Below, piece after piece: positions 23,510-36,139 of a DNA stretch of 64,000 bases. Under the pieces are notes generated by a model that searched no databases, was not told the DNA's origin, and saw only the letters and a program-made list of their open reading frames with translations. Where the stretch lies: positions 170,018,101 through 170,082,100 of the forward strand of contig CM045758.1 of the NCBI GenBank assembly GCA_025200525.1. Direction: 5' to 3'. A program made the translations under genes and the position numbers. Origin of the DNA: Camellia lanceoleosa. Taxonomy: Eukaryota > Streptophyta > Magnoliopsida > Ericales > Theaceae. How positions within the stretch are numbered: the first letter of the stretch is position 1; the number at the start of each line of letters is the position of its first letter.

Positions 23510-24896
23510 CAAAATAAAGAATCAGCAACTTTTCGGAGCTTGGCACGCATTTCAAGAACAGGTGCAAACAGAGGCTAATTGGGGCATCGTCATGGATTTC
23601 CGCACAAAGGCAACCCGAACATGCATCATTCATCACCCGGAGCGGAATCAAGGCAGTCCCTGGCTTGCATGCCAGTTTTACAGCTTTCTTAGTTAATTTG
23701 TTAATTAATTAGGAATTTGTACATTATTTGGACTGTACTATTCTTTTATTCGATCGTATATTTATTCGGACCCTCTATGCGAGGGCAAAATTGTAATAAG
23801 TGTGGGTGAGTGTGATGTATGTCTTCCAATCCCACGTCTTTCTTCCCTTTTATTTACCTGCTTATGATGGTTAGATTAGGGCATATTTCAATTAGCATAC
23901 AGTATGATAGCATGTTTGCATTCATTCATCTGTTTTACATGCACTGCTCGTGCATCATACTAACTGCATTTGTATTTCAATTCCAAGTTGAATACATGAT
24001 AGCTGTAGCATTCCATATGCCATGTTTAAGATAGCCGAGCCTGCTATAGTTGCATTTTTGCATGTGTTGCATTAGGCAATTCTGTGTATCTAGGATCATG
24101 CATGGATTTCTAATAAGCTTTTGTTTTGGCTTGGAGTACTCGGTGAGTTTTATGCTTTAGCATCCTTGCATGCGTGTGAGTGACTGCCATGAATAGCATG
24201 CTTACCATGAGACTATTTGCTTATGTGATATAACTGCTTGAATGCCTGTGGGTGGAGGTTAGGTTATTTGGATTGGAACAATTCATCAAATATTTGTTTT
24301 AAAGCCAACTAGATAGTGGCAAAATCATGTTTTCTTAAGCCCACCCGAGGGTGGCAAATCCACGTCTTAGCCTACTTGCGAGTAGAACCATCAAACCATT
24401 TTCAAACAAACAAGCATGAAGTGTTTTGTTCCAATTCAAGCGACCCAGTCTATACTTGTATGTTGTGCGCATCACATAGTAAATCTAGGCTAATAACCAG
24501 AATAAGAACACACAATGTTTTCACAACTAGATATCACGGTTAGTAGAGGCCGGTCTTTGACCGGGCGAGCAGGGGTGCTCACGAAGTGACCTTCCCCAAT
24601 CGTACCCAAGTTCCTGAGCCGAGGCAACTTTGGTGATGATGGACACGTGGCCTTAGGCAAACGAGTCAAGGTTTCCAATTTCCCAAAAATAAAATATTTA
24701 GGTGGCAACTCTGTATCTGGCAAAGCAGTCCATGTTTGGCACTTCTTTCAAAAATCTATTTTCTCAAAACGATTTCCCGGATTTGGACTCTTTGGTTCAA
24801 GATTAAGAATCGTGACATTTGAGTCCTTGAACTGTAGTGACCCCAATATGAACGGAACGGGACTTAACCCTCCCGGGGCGTTCGGGGACGTCTACA

Positions 24897-25263
24897 GGGG
24901 GGGTAGAATTCCGTAGAGGGCACGGTCATTCTGCTATGCTCGTATCTGTTTTGGTGAAATCAGGCTGAGGTGCTGTCTGTTTTCTCTTTTGCTAGGGTAG
25001 TCCTGGAACCATAGCTTCAGAAGGTTTCGATATCCCCCGAGGTTCATCGGACTTGTGCTGATAGACTTTGTCAGGTCAAAGATTCAGTTCAAGGGCAATC
25101 AGTGTTCCTTTGCCAGAGGCAGGGTAAAAGGGCCAGACAGATCACGATCAAGAGGTTCCCAGATCAGTGGGCCATATCCACCCCACCAGTGAATAATCAG
25201 GCTGAGGCCTCAGTTTTTATCACAGAGATAGATATACCAGTCGGTTAGCCGGAACAGCAGAAC
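24897..25263 (+). other. Leader of Ogre/Tat-like element after the solo LTR
   Basis: Continues the leader interrupted at 20720. No intact frame is seen; the end runs into the gag start at 25264. Confidence 0.45.
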
Positions 25264-26642
25264 ATGGCAGGAATGGAGGAAATGATGCGCCAACTCCAAG
25301 AAAGTATGAAACTCATGCAGCAAGATGCTGTCTGCCAAGTGGAATTTGCTAAACAACAGGCCGAGGTCATGGCTCAACAAGCAAAGTTGATCGCCAGGTT
25401 ACAGCAGCAAACCGGAGCATCTACTTCACATCAGGCTCCCCCCCACCCAGAGTTCCAACACTCGGGGAGACAGCTAATGTTTAGGAAGATACGGACATTC
25501 CGACAGGGCCACCTCCGCCCCCGATCCTACCGTAGCTATCTAAAGCACCCACCAACCTGTCGGATTCTCCCTTTGAGTCCGAGGTGGACCCCACAGCATT
25601 GAAGTTGAGCAAGCTTGAGAAGCTGTTCAAGAAATCTCAGGGTGTGAAGTCCATCCCGGACATTGAGGACGGGTACACCGACACAGCTGTGACACTGCCA
25701 GATAGGTTCAAGATGCCACAAATTAACCGCTTTGATGGATTCGGGGATCCCATGGTACATCTACAGTTGTTCTCAGACATACTACGGCCGATGGGCCTCA
25801 CCAGACTACAGAAGCTGTCTTTGTTTGGCCGGACCCTATCAGGTATGGCGGCCATCTGGTACGCAAAATTGGAAAATGATGTCAAGAGGAATTGGGATCA
25901 GATGGCCGAGGCCTTCGTTGCACAATACTCGTATAACACGCAAATCGAGATTACGACCCGTGATCTTGAGACGACGAGGCAGGAGCCTAAGGAGAGCTTC
26001 TCAGAATTCGTGGCCTGCTAGAGGGCCAAAGCCTCAATGATGACCATTAGGCCAACGAACAAGGATCAAATACGGATAGTGGTGCGCAACCTCTAACCCA
26101 AACTAATGCAGAAAATGATCGTGCTCCCCTTCCCTACCTTTTCAGATTTGCATGAGATGGGAGTACAGATCGAGAATGCTATGAAGTAGGGCCTTATTGA
26201 CCAGGAGAAAGAGCAGCCTAGGCGGGCATTTTCCCACAGTTCGAATGCGACCTCCAGTGGTGATGCAGCTACGAGATCTTCTAAAGTGGGTATGGTCACT
26301 GCCACCGCATCAAAAACAGCTACCCCATTCACCGGTGCGTCCGAAAGTAGCTCATAAAAAACCAAATACCCACCTCGAGTCAAGAGGGTTTTCACTCCAC
26401 TTCATATGCCTTTGTCAAAGGCTCTAGAAGTCTTACTCCAGAAAGGACATCTGAAACCGTTGGAACAACGGCCCCTACCCGATCCTATCCCTGCAAAGCA
26501 TGACCAGACTAAATACTATGCTTACCATCAGCAAACCGGTCACGACACCGACAGTTGCTTTCGTCTGCACCATGATGTACAAGATCTGTTTGACAACAGG
26601 GTCATTGCTGCACCAGGTCCTGCAAAGTCTATCGGCACTTGA
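25264..26642 (+). pseudogene. Decayed gag of Ogre/Tat-like element
   Basis: The N-terminal part (25264-25602) is Gln/Met-rich and probably helical (MAGMEEMMRQLQESMK). After a frameshift near 25500-25590 the capsid-like gag domain reads LPDRFKMPQINRFDGFGDP, then LSGMAAIWYAKL and FVAQYSYNTQIE, typical of Ogre/Tat Gag. In that frame stops occur at 26019 (TAG), 26094 (TAA), 26187 (TAG) and 26355 (TAA). The C-terminal knuckle YYAYHQQTGHDTDSCFRL ends near 26563; the first Cys expected after the first Tyr is Tyr (TAT at 26517-26519). Not translatable as one protein. Confidence 0.85.
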
Positions 26643-27248
26643 TCAGTCAACTTGTAGGGGATAAGGTGACTATGTGATCGAGGGATGAACCACCTGCGGG
26701 CGGCACTCAGTTTACTCCAGACGTGGGAATGGCACACACTGTTTTGAGCATTTGCGAATACTAGTTTTGAAGTTTCTGACTTGGGTGTTGAGTCAGTTCT
26801 GTAATTTTGTTTTGAGTCTGTCTCTTTATCTTGAGTCAGTCTTTTTGATTAAGGGTCTGTCTTGTTGTATCAAGTCAGTCTTGTTGTACAAAGGTCGGGT
26901 GATTCCGGGGGTGTTACCTCGTGCGTCACCATTTTGTTTTGCGTTTGTCTTTTCGTTTTGTTTTGAGTCTGTTTCTATTAGGGAGCCAGTTGTGCCAACA
27001 GATTTTGAATGAAACAGCAGTGATTTTCACACTCTTGTGTTTGCTTCTGCCTTGCGCCAGTTATGCCGGAAGTTCTGAATGAGATGGCAGTATTTGACTA
27101 AAAACTTTGTCTTTTCTGTGCCTTATTGCATCGACCTACGTTTTTCAAAACTTTTTGGAACACTGCGGTGAAAACGAAGAGGAAGAAATTCCTCGGGATT
27201 TGTGAAAATTTGATCAATTGAGAGGAAGAGAGGCGTGCTAAGCCCTTA
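26643..27248 (+). other. Non-coding, T/G-rich segment after gag
   Basis: Contains repeated 'ttgagtcagtct/tgttttgagtctg' phrases between 26780 and 26980 and no coding match. Protease would normally lie here; I cannot recognise one. Confidence 0.5.
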
Positions 27249-27473
27249 ATGAATGAGATCATGCTTGTTAGTATGAGTACTGAGAAGGATCCTGGCTTGA
27301 TCCAGATTGGTTCTACCTTGTCTTTAGCGCGAGCGATTTGTCGCTTTCTTAAAAAATTTCAAAAAAATGTTTTTGCACGATCCTGCGAAGACCTGTGTGG
27401 AATCGCTTTTAAGATTGTGCAGCCTCGGATCGCTCTCAGCCTCGAGACTCGAGCCCTTGCTTTAAAACCTTGA
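27249..27473 (+). pseudogene. Remnant of pol region just upstream of RT (Ogre/Tat-like)
   Basis: The peptide MNEIMLVSMSTEKDPGLIQ, then IGSTLSLARAICRFLKKFQK, VFARSCEDLCGI and IVQPRIALSLET resembles the segment that precedes reverse transcriptase in Ogre/Tat polyproteins (pattern IGSTLSPEER..VFAWSYEDMPGI..IVQHRI). The typical residues after IALSLET are missing and the frame ends at once, so RT, RNase H and integrase have been removed at this point. Confidence 0.65.
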
Positions 27474-27486
27474 ACCACAATTCGGA

Positions 27487-28100
27487 GTGTTCAACGATCA
27501 ACCATCAAGAGAGGCCTGTGTGGCCAGATTGGAAGCAGCCCTCGAGCAAGAGGCACCAAAGTCAGATCAAGAAGATCAGACCTCATCAGAAGAAGCTTGT
27601 GAAGCTAGAATAGAAGCATCCCTCAAACTAGAGACACAAATGCCCGATGCGCTCGAAGAGCCGAAAATGGATCCTTCTGTAAATCTGAACAACAGTTATT
27701 CTCTTCTCTTGGATTCAGATGATTTCGGAATCTCAGAACCATTCGGCATGGACTTGTTACACTTTTACCCTTTGAGAGGCTCGCTGGGCCGAAAACTTGG
27801 AAGGGCAACCCAGGCAAAAGTTAGAGCAAGAAAAGAAAAAAAAAAAAAAGATACAAAAAAAAAAGAGAAAGAAAAAAAGAAAAGAAAAGATACAAAAAAG
27901 GAAGAAAAGAAAAGAAAAAGAATTGAAAGAGAAAAGAAAGAACAAAGCTTGCAAGGTCGAAAACCCGCAACGGGCGCCTTGGCAAAAGTTAGAGCCCAAG
28001 AAAGTGAAGGTTAAATACCCGAGTGTACCTTACCCCGAACTACGTGAGGCTTGATTCCCATCTTTGGGATACGTAGGCAACTTCATTCTGAAGTCCAGCC
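27487..28100 (+). other. Short open frame and 3' tail with A/G tract
   Basis: An open frame from 27487 to 28014 starts with acidic, Glu-rich sequence (two related stretches, SREACVARLEAALEQE and SEEACEARIEASLKLE) that I do not recognise. From about 27780 it is only translation of a tail (ggctcgctgggccgaaaac) followed by an A/G-rich tract (27830-27945) and 'gggatacgtaggcaac', features I associate with the 3' untranslated end of plant Ogre/Tat elements. Probably not a gene; the duplicated acidic stretch is the only protein-like part. Confidence 0.45.
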
Positions 28101-30006
28101 GTAAAACACTTCGAATTCGACTATGTCCATGTAATGGTTTTGACCACCATTGACTTCTCTGCATCCGAAAATTTGGTTGTGTTTGTCACTCTGAGGACTG
28201 ACTACAATGCGCCGCGGTGCCGTTCAAACAAGGGGAAACTTTCCATTGCCATGCATCTCTCTTCAAGCACAAGGCAGTTTTCCTTTGGATCCGAGGTTAT
28301 GCATCTCAGGAGTAGGTTTCATGCTCGTTGAGCAAGCGGCCGTTTGCAAAAATAGTTTTTGAGAATTTTTACTGAGGTTGACTAATTTTCTCGAAAATTA
28401 TTTAATTTTCTCGAAAATTATTTCATTTTCCAAAACTGAACCATTTTCTTGGACCCAAAAAAGGAAAATTTTCAGTGCTCATAGCCTGACTTGCATGATT
28501 TCAAATCAAAAATTGAACAAGCGTGTTAATCCAACTCTCATATTGATCAAAATTGTTTTAGTAGAAAAACCAAAACAAAAATGGTCAAAATGATGAACTA
28601 GGGGCACAATTGAGTTAGGTGTTCTGTCTTTTCCCCTTTGTCAAAATACTTGCCAGAAAGGGCACCATACTTACCAAGAAGGGCACTCTACCTGCCAGAA
28701 AAGGGCACCACTGAAGCTAACCGCAAAAGGGCTAAAAGCTCTATCACCCTCCAAGCAGCGAGTTATCAAGCCAAGTGCGAAGCATGAACTGGAATAGGGC
28801 AAGATATTCCACTCCATCATCTGGATAGATCTGATCACGTCCAAACTCCCCAGCAGAGCATCATCAACCGATGCCAATTGCAGACCTGCTACACATCCAG
28901 CCGCATCACAACCCCTCTGTGGGGGAAGTTCACCGTCGTGAGCAGAAAAAAGAGGATCTAGCAGAATGCTAGGGGCAAGAGCCCGCAACTTCCTGTTTAT
29001 CCATCAACCACCCTGGGGAGGGATGAAAAAATGAGAGATTAAAGAATAGAGAGATGTGCGCTGAGAGGAAAAGCGATGAAGGGGTTTTGAGAGAAAAACA
29101 GAGCCTGAGGGCCGAGTGATGTGAGAATCAAAAATTAGAAAGGGTGGGAAATAATACCCAGAGAAACAGGCTCCCTGTGAATGTCTGCGTGTCGTGTCTT
29201 TTTATTTTATCTCGATTCTTGTTTTGAGTCGTTTCGAGTGTTACTCGATGTGTTTAGGTTGTTTACCTTTTGTTTTCCGTTGTTGAGTCGTAGTGCGCTG
29301 TGTTCAGTCGTAGGCTCAATACCCCGGTCAAGAACTCATCTCTCAATTTCAAAAATAAAATCGTTTTGTGCTCCGAGTGCCGTGCCGTTCTCCACATTTG
29401 TGTAAAACAGAGTTTGTTCTTTCATAAAATCGCAGGGTTCAACCCAGGTCGTGTGAGAACAGTAGAACCAGGACCTATCTGAAGCTATAATGGTTCCAGA
29501 CTGCAAAGCAAAAGCAAAAGAGGAAAATGTCGGGCATCTGAGTTTGTTCCAACTTCAGTAAGCTCTGAAATCGCATTCCCTATGCACCATCGTCAGGCCT
29601 TGTTAATGCTCTGAAGTATGAGTGTGCCTCTACCTCAAGCTCAAAATCGAATCTACTTCAAGCTAGAATGGCGATCAGAAGTGCTCTCCCTGAGTACTAT
29701 TCCCTGCCAGAGGCATCTTGGCCGTGTTTGTAATAAATTCCTAGGAGACCAACTGCGACGATGGAAACTAGAGTTCGAATGGCTGATGCCTAGAACGTAA
29801 AGGTTCGGGATTTTTGAGACTAAAGTCTGGTTTAAATACCCAGGGGTGCATCCCCGGCTTAAAATCTGCATGGAAGCCCCATAGGTTGAGATAGCATGTA
29901 TGCACTTAAGCATCATGCATTGTAATGCATTGTACCTATCAAGTTTCTTTCTCAGTCATGCACGATATTGTATGTACGGTTCATTCAAAGAAGTTCCGTT
30001 TAAGAT
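28101..30006 (+). other. Long non-coding 3' region of Ogre/Tat-like element
   Basis: About 1.9 kb with no coding match. A short repeat 'gccagaaa(a)gggcacc' occurs three times at 28650-28712. Confidence 0.5.
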
Positions 30007-31140
30007 CATTCACTTAGTGTATCAATCACATTTCATTTGCTTCACTCAGTGTATCTATCACACTTTATTTATTTAGTGTATCAATCACACTTCATTCACT
30101 TTTCATTCACTTAGTGTATCAATCACACTTCATTCACTTAGTGTATCAATTACACTCTCATTTATTTAGTGTATCAATCACACTCTCTTCACTTAGTGTA
30201 TCAATCACACTTCACTCATTTTGTGTATCTATCACACACATTCTCGTTTTCCGTATCACACTTCATTGATTTAGTATATCTATCATACTTTATTCACTAA
30301 GTGCATCTATCACACTTCGTGTTCACCTTTAGTATATCTATCATACTTTATTCACTAAGTGCATCTATTACACTTCGTGTTCACCTTTAGTATATCTATC
30401 ATACTTGTTCACTAAGTGCATCTATCACACTTCATGTTCACCTTTAGTATATCTATCATACTTGTTCACTAAGTGCATCTATCACACTTCGTGTTCACAT
30501 TCAATATATCCATCATACTCTGTTCACTAAGTGCATCTATCACACTTCGTGTTCACATTCAGTATATCCATCATACTCTGTTCACTAAGTGCATCTATCA
30601 CACTTCGTGTTCACCTTTAGTATATCTATCATACTTGTTCACTAAGTGCATCTATCACACTTCGTGTTCACATTCAGTATATCCATCATACTCTATTCAC
30701 TAAGTGCATCTATCACACTTCGTGTTCACCTTTAGTATATCTATCATACTTGTTCACTAAGTGCATCTATCACACTTCGTGTTCACATTCAGTATATCCA
30801 TCATACTCTGTTCACTAAGTGCATCCATCACACTTCGTGTTCACCTTTAGTATATCTATCATACTTGTTCACTAAATGCATCTATCATACTTTGTGTTCA
30901 TATTCAGTATATCAATCATACTCTGTTCACTAAGTGTATCTATCACACTTCGTGTTCGCATTCAGTATATCAATCATACTTTGTTCACTAAGTGCATCTA
31001 TCACACTTTGTGTTCACCTTTTGCGTATTTATCACACTTTACTCGCTTTGTGTATCTATCACACGTTCACTTTGTGTATCCATCACACTACGTTCACTTT
31101 GTGTATCTATCACACGTTCGCTTTGTGTATCTATCATACA
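30007..31140. repeat. Higher-order tandem array, 29-bp units in 57-58-bp dimers
   Basis: The central part alternates TTCACTAAGTGCATCTATCA-type units of 29 bp with TTCACCTTTAGTATATCTAT-type units of 28-29 bp, giving a 57-58-bp dimer repeated about 10 times between about 30290 and 31010. On both sides the simpler monomer 'ttagtgtatcaatcacacttcattcac' is less regular. It yields repetitive open frames that are not genes. Confidence 0.9.
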
Positions 31141-31460
31141 CGCTCGCATACTTGCTAAGATTGCATAATTTTCTTACATCCTTTCTGCATGAGATATACT
31201 TTGGTTCATGTTTACTTGCTTGCATAGCATTCGCTTAAAATGTTGCATTTAAATTGCTTCATTACAGCTCTCCTTGCACAATCATAAGTTATGTCCGGCT
31301 TTGTGCATATCATTTTGCATTTTGCCTCGCCTGCGGGCATGCCTGCGGGCACGTTTCTCTATTATCTATTATGTTTGTCTAAGTCTTCGGCCTTGTCAAA
31401 AATGGGTCGTCTCTGGGCTTTAACATTCACTCTCGTCACTTATGACTTTCGAGTTCTGTC

Positions 31461-31473
31461 AAAGAGGGGCAAC
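31461..31473 (+). other. Polypurine tract of Ogre/Tat-like element
   Basis: AAAGAGGGGCAAC lies directly before the 3' LTR start TGTAGAG, in the position used to prime plus-strand synthesis. Confidence 0.8.
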
Positions 31474-32524
31474 TGTAGAGACCCTATTTTTGACCGACCT
31501 TAAGACTCAGACGTCACCAACTGAGCACTCGGCGATGTTGCATATTATGCTCGTTCTGAGGTTGCGGAGTCTCGGCTGCGAGCCTTGCTTTTGGACTTTC
31601 AGACTCTTTTGTACCTTGCCTCGGTTTGCGAACCAGGTCTCGTTTTCTATGTTTTCTCTTCCCGAAGGGAGGGAGAGGTCTCGTAGATCATCTTTCAGTG
31701 GCCGTAGGCTACGTTTCGTGGTCGTAGGCCATTTTTCCCGTTTGGAGCCCGGTTCCCGATTTTCAGAGCCGTCGGCCGTGTGCCTCGGTTTAGGACCGCT
31801 TAACCACCTCCGTTTGCTTCGGTTTTTGGCATACATCTTGTTTACTCCCTTTTGAGGGACACTGTGGCTCGAGAAACCAACTTCGTGGTCAAACGCCACC
31901 TCCGGTGCTTAACAGTCAGTTTTCGAGGCCTTGGGCTGCACGTTTTGGCCCCCGAACCTTCGTTTTGCATTGGTTTGGGTTCATTTTTGGCAGAGACCTT
32001 ATTTTCATTGTTAGAAAGGTTGTAGAAGGGTGGGAGGCCAGCAATTATTCTGAAGACCAGCTTTATCGCCTGTTTTCTTCACTGGAAAGCTGACTTTTTC
32101 CATCCCCGGGCCACTTTTTCTGACTTTCCACCACACCATTGTGTTGTACACACTTGGGAGGCCACCAATATGGGTTGGCTGGCCATCAACTCTTCCTGAC
32201 CCTTTTGAACCCTTCTAAAAAGTTGGTTTTTCTCTCTCCTGGGTCACATTTCCTGGTTTTTCTCCACATAGCTGTGTTGTACACACATGGGAGGCCACCT
32301 TGTGGGGGTGACCGGCCAACAAATCTCCTTGACCCTTTTGACCCTGGCCGGCTGGCCAGGGGAGGTTGCCGGCCACCAACCTCCCGAACTCCGCTGGCAG
32401 AATCCTCTCTTGGTTCCTTACAGATGTACCCTCTGTTTTGACCCAGACTCTTTCCCGGGGATCTGCCCTTTTGGGGGGGAAATTTGAATTTGATTTTCCC
32501 CCCCTTTTCCCTTGGCCTCTCCTC

Positions 32525-32530
32525 TATAAA
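32525..32530 (+). promoter_or_regulatory. TATA box of 3' LTR
   Basis: CTCTATAAAGCC with the telobox AAACCCTAA starting 96 bp later (32621-32629), as in the 5' and solo LTRs. Confidence 0.65.
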
Positions 32531-32763
32531 GCCAGCCCCCCAGCTCCATTTTGAAGGGTTACAAAAAATTGTTTAGAGTATTATACATACAACCTCCCTC
32601 TCCCTCTCTTCCAAGCTCCAAAACCCTAAGCTTCTTGCACCATTTACCCTACACCCCATAGCACCACACCTCCATCCTCTATTCCCACACTTTGAGGCTG
32701 ATTTCCAGAGGTTGGAAGCTCAGAAATTTGGTCCAAAATTTGCTGGTTTGCTACTCTTCAATG

Positions 32764-34737
32764 GTGAGTCCTCTTTCTCCCTTTTTCTAGTCTTTTCTTG
32801 TTTCATTTATAAGCCATACTTGAAAACATTTTTGGGCTCTGACCCGAACTGAAAATAGTCTTATTTTGAGCTCATATTCATATTTGATCAAGGAACTTTC
32901 TCTGTTTGAGGTCATTTGTTACCCCTTCCCCTTTATCCCTCTTTTAGGCCTATTTCTTGCATGATACGTTAGCCCTATTTGTAAGCATTTTTGGGCTTCA
33001 AGCCAAAGTGTAAAGTGCCTTATTTTGAGCTTCTCTTCAACTTTGTTGAAGGGCTATTTACTATTTGATGCCAGCTACTGCCTCTTACTCTCTATCTCTC
33101 TTTTAGGGCCATTTTTGCATCATATTGTAGCCTTATTTGTGAGCATATTTGGGTTCTTCTATAAACTGGAAAGTATCTTTTTTTGAGCCCCTCTTCAACT
33201 TTGTTGAAGGGCTCTCCTCTGTTTGAGGTCATTTACTATCCTGTTTGCTCATTCCCTCTTTTAGGGCTGTTTTTGTATGATACATTAGCCATACTTGTGA
33301 GCCTTTTTGGACCTCAGCCTAAACTAAAAAAAGTCTTTTTTTGACATCATATTTATGTTTGATTAAGGTCTATTCTCTTTTTGGGGACATCTTCCCCTAT
33401 GCATGCTTCATTCTTCCATGATTAGGGCCATACATCTGAGCATTTGCATTGGCCTTGTTTTGGCCTCTTAGCCACTTAAATCCATGGATTTTTAGTGGCT
33501 TTGATGCATTTTTGAGCCTCAAAATTAGAGGGGGGTGACCCCCTCTCACCTTGTTTTGTTTGATGGTCATTTTGGCCTTCCAAAGAGGCCTTATCTTGCA
33601 TGCCTTGTTGACTGATTTCAAGGTCGATTTGATGAGTTTTGGGACTACCATATTTGATTTTCAGAGTTGTTTGTGCCATCCTAAGTGTCCTTGATGCATG
33701 TGCTTAATAACCCCTTTGTATGCCCTCTAAAAGAACCCATCATTTGTGCATGTGTTGGTTGCATTTCAGAGGTTATTTGGGCATGTTTTGGCATGTTTTA
33801 TTCATTGATTTTTTTCTGGTTTGACGAGTTCTCACTTGCTTCATATACATGCCATGTAAACCATGTTTGCTAGTCAAAGTTGCATGCTATTTTAGTCCAT
33901 CTTGCTAGCATCTTTTGGCCATGCTTTGAACTATAAATGTTCATGTTTTGGGACTGCCTTGGTTCTGTCTTCATGCTTCATGATCAAATAATGTATGCTT
34001 TGTATAGCTATAGGTCAATGCATGTGCCTAGTTTTGTGTTTCGGGACCATTCCATGCATCAGGTGCCATGTTTCCATGTTTCGGGATCATTTTGCATCAC
34101 ATTTCAGTGCTGGAACTTGCATGTTTATATGCCATATTTCGTGCCTTGCCATGCCTTGTTAGAGTGGCATTTGGTGCCTTAGGTTCGGTTCTCAGTTTGT
34201 GTGCATGTGTGCACGCATTTCGATTGTCTCATTTTTATCTGATGGCTACTAATGTGAGTGTGGCTAAGGTCTACTCATGTTGGTGTAAGTCCATCATGCA
34301 TTGTGTATGCCATTTCATAGCATTGTGTGTGCTAGGTTGTATGTTAGAGCATTGTGTATGCCATGTTACATCGAGCATTGTGTATGCCATTTCATAGCAT
34401 TGTGTATGCTAGGTTGCATGTTAGGATTGCATTCATACATGTCATGCATATTGCATTGTGTTTGGGATAGGAGTTAGCCCGAGCACGGGAAACGAGGAAC
34501 GTTTCGTACTCTGAGTGACGGAACGTGTCTCAATTCTCGGTCGCCGACACTCTGGATTATCCATGATGGAGTCTAGGTCTTGTTGTGTTTATATGTGCAT
34601 TCATTTCACATTGAGTCGTGCAAATTCGACTCATCGGCCATCATGCATCGGGATGCGTGATTGATAGCACGAGGATCAAGACAAGCATACATATGTAAAA
34701 ATACATTGCCATGCCCCTTTCCTGCTCTCTGTTGCAG
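32764..34737 (+). other. Putative intron within 3' LTR
   Basis: Donor AATG/GTGAGT at 32764, 239 bp after the TATA start, and acceptor CTCTCTGTTGCAG ending at 34737; length 1974 bp against 1972 in the 5' LTR. Confidence 0.45.
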
Positions 34738-35021
34738 CAAATTAGAAACCGGCAATCTTTTGGGGCTTCGCGCAACATTCCGGGCTTAATTGTAAACAGA
34801 GGCTAATTGGGGCGTCGCAATAGATTTCTGCACCAAGCAACCCGAGCATGCATTATTCATCATTTGAAACAGAGCCGAGGCGGTCCATGGATTTGCGTGC
34901 CATTTATTGCTTTCCTAGATTAATTTGCTAATTAATTAGAATTTTGTACTTATTGGGACTGTATTATTTATTTGGGATTGTATATTATTTTGGACCCTCC
35001 GAGCGAGGGCAATGTTGTAAT

Positions 35022-35067
<46 letters not shown>

Positions 35068-36139
35068 TGTATGTCTTCCAACCCCACGTCTTTCTCCCTT
35101 TTATTTACCAGCTTATGATGGTTAGATTAGGGCATGTTTCAATTAGTATACAGTATGACATGTTTGCATTCATTCATCTGTTTTCCATGCACCGGGCTCG
35201 GCGCATCATACCTCACTACATTGTATTTCAATTCCAAGTTGAATACTTGTTAGCTGCAGCATTCCATATGCCATGTTTAGAATAGCCGAGCCTATCTTAG
35301 TTGCATTCTTGCATGTGTTGCATTAGGCATTTCTGTATAATTAGGATCATGCATGGATTTCTAATTAGCTTCTATTTTGGCTTGGAGTACTCGGTAAGTT
35401 TTTATGCTTTAGCATTCTTGCATGTGTGTGAGTGACTGCCATGATAGCATGCTTACCATGAGACTATTTGCTTATGTGATATAACTGCCTGAATGCCTGT
35501 GGGTGAAGGTTGGGTTATTTGGATTGGGAGAAATCATCAACTGTGAGTTTTAAGCCTACTAGATAGTGGCAAAACCATGTTTTCTAAGCCCACCCGAGGG
35601 TGGCAAAATCTGCATTTTAAGCCTACTTGCAAGTACCAAACCATCTTTCAAAAGCAAACATGAAATGTTTTGTTCCAATTCAGGCGATCCAATCTATACT
35701 TGTATGCTGTGCGTATCACATAGTAAATCTAGGCTAATAACCGGAATAAGAATGCATAATGTTTTCAAAACCGGATATCATGGTTAGTAGAGGCCGATCT
35801 TTGATCGGGCGAGCGGGGGTGCTCACGAAGTGACCTTCTCCAATCATACCCAAGTTCCCAAACCGAGGCAACTTTGGTGATGACGGACACGTGGCCTTAG
35901 GCACGAGTCAGGGTTTCCTAAATTTTCCAAAATAAAATATTTAGGTAGCGACTTTGTATCTGGCAAAGCAGTCCATGTTTGGCACTTCTTTCAAAAAATC
36001 TATTTTCTTAAAACGATTTGCCAGATTTGGACTCTTTGGTTCAGATTACAAACCATGACAATTTGAGTTCTGAACTGTAGTGAGCCCAAAATGAACGGAA
36101 CGGGACTCATCCCTCCCGGGGCATTCGGGGACGTCTACA

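Larger units (their letters stand above)
20720..24896 (+). mobile_element. Solo LTR of a related Ogre/Tat-like element
   Basis: 4177 bp starting TGTAGACACCC and ending GACGTCTACA, clearly related to but more diverged than the flanking element's own LTRs. It is flanked by ggggg on both sides, consistent with a 5-bp target duplication in a G run. No primer site or second copy adjoins it, so it is best explained by recombination between the two LTRs of a third insertion. It is the innermost layer. Confidence 0.85.
15520..36139 (+). mobile_element. Ogre/Tat-like Ty3/gypsy element, pol-less, inserted in outer gag
   Basis: 20.6 kb bounded by LTRs of 4647 and 4666 bp, with GATGG duplicated at 15515-15519 and 36140-36144. 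A primer site TGGCGACTCCGCTGGGGA follows the 5' LTR, of the type I associate with the Ogre/Tat lineage (tRNA-Arg-like), and a polypurine tract lies directly before the 3' LTR. The interior holds a stop-ridden gag and a pre-RT remnant but no protease, RT, RNase H or integrase. Much of the interior is long non-coding sequence with tandem repeats. It must have depended on proteins from a related complete copy, unless pol was lost after insertion. A related solo LTR sits in its leader. Confidence 0.9.
31474..36139 (+). repeat. 3' LTR of Ogre/Tat-like element
   Basis: 4666 bp, TGTAGAG...GACGTCTACA, pairing with 15520-20166. It keeps the canonical TG start. The (GT)n at 35023-35066 is expanded. Confidence 0.93.

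Noticed and set aside
27820..28054. Lys/Glu-rich open frame suggesting a basic coiled-coil protein
   Set aside because: It is translation of an A/G tract in the 3' tail of a retrotransposon.
30007..31140. CRISPR-like regular repeats
   Set aside because: Repeats directly abut without unique spacers, and the DNA is a plant retrotransposon.
30473..31238. Open frames rich in 'YHTLFTKCI'-type repeats
   Set aside because: Translation of the 57-58-bp tandem array.
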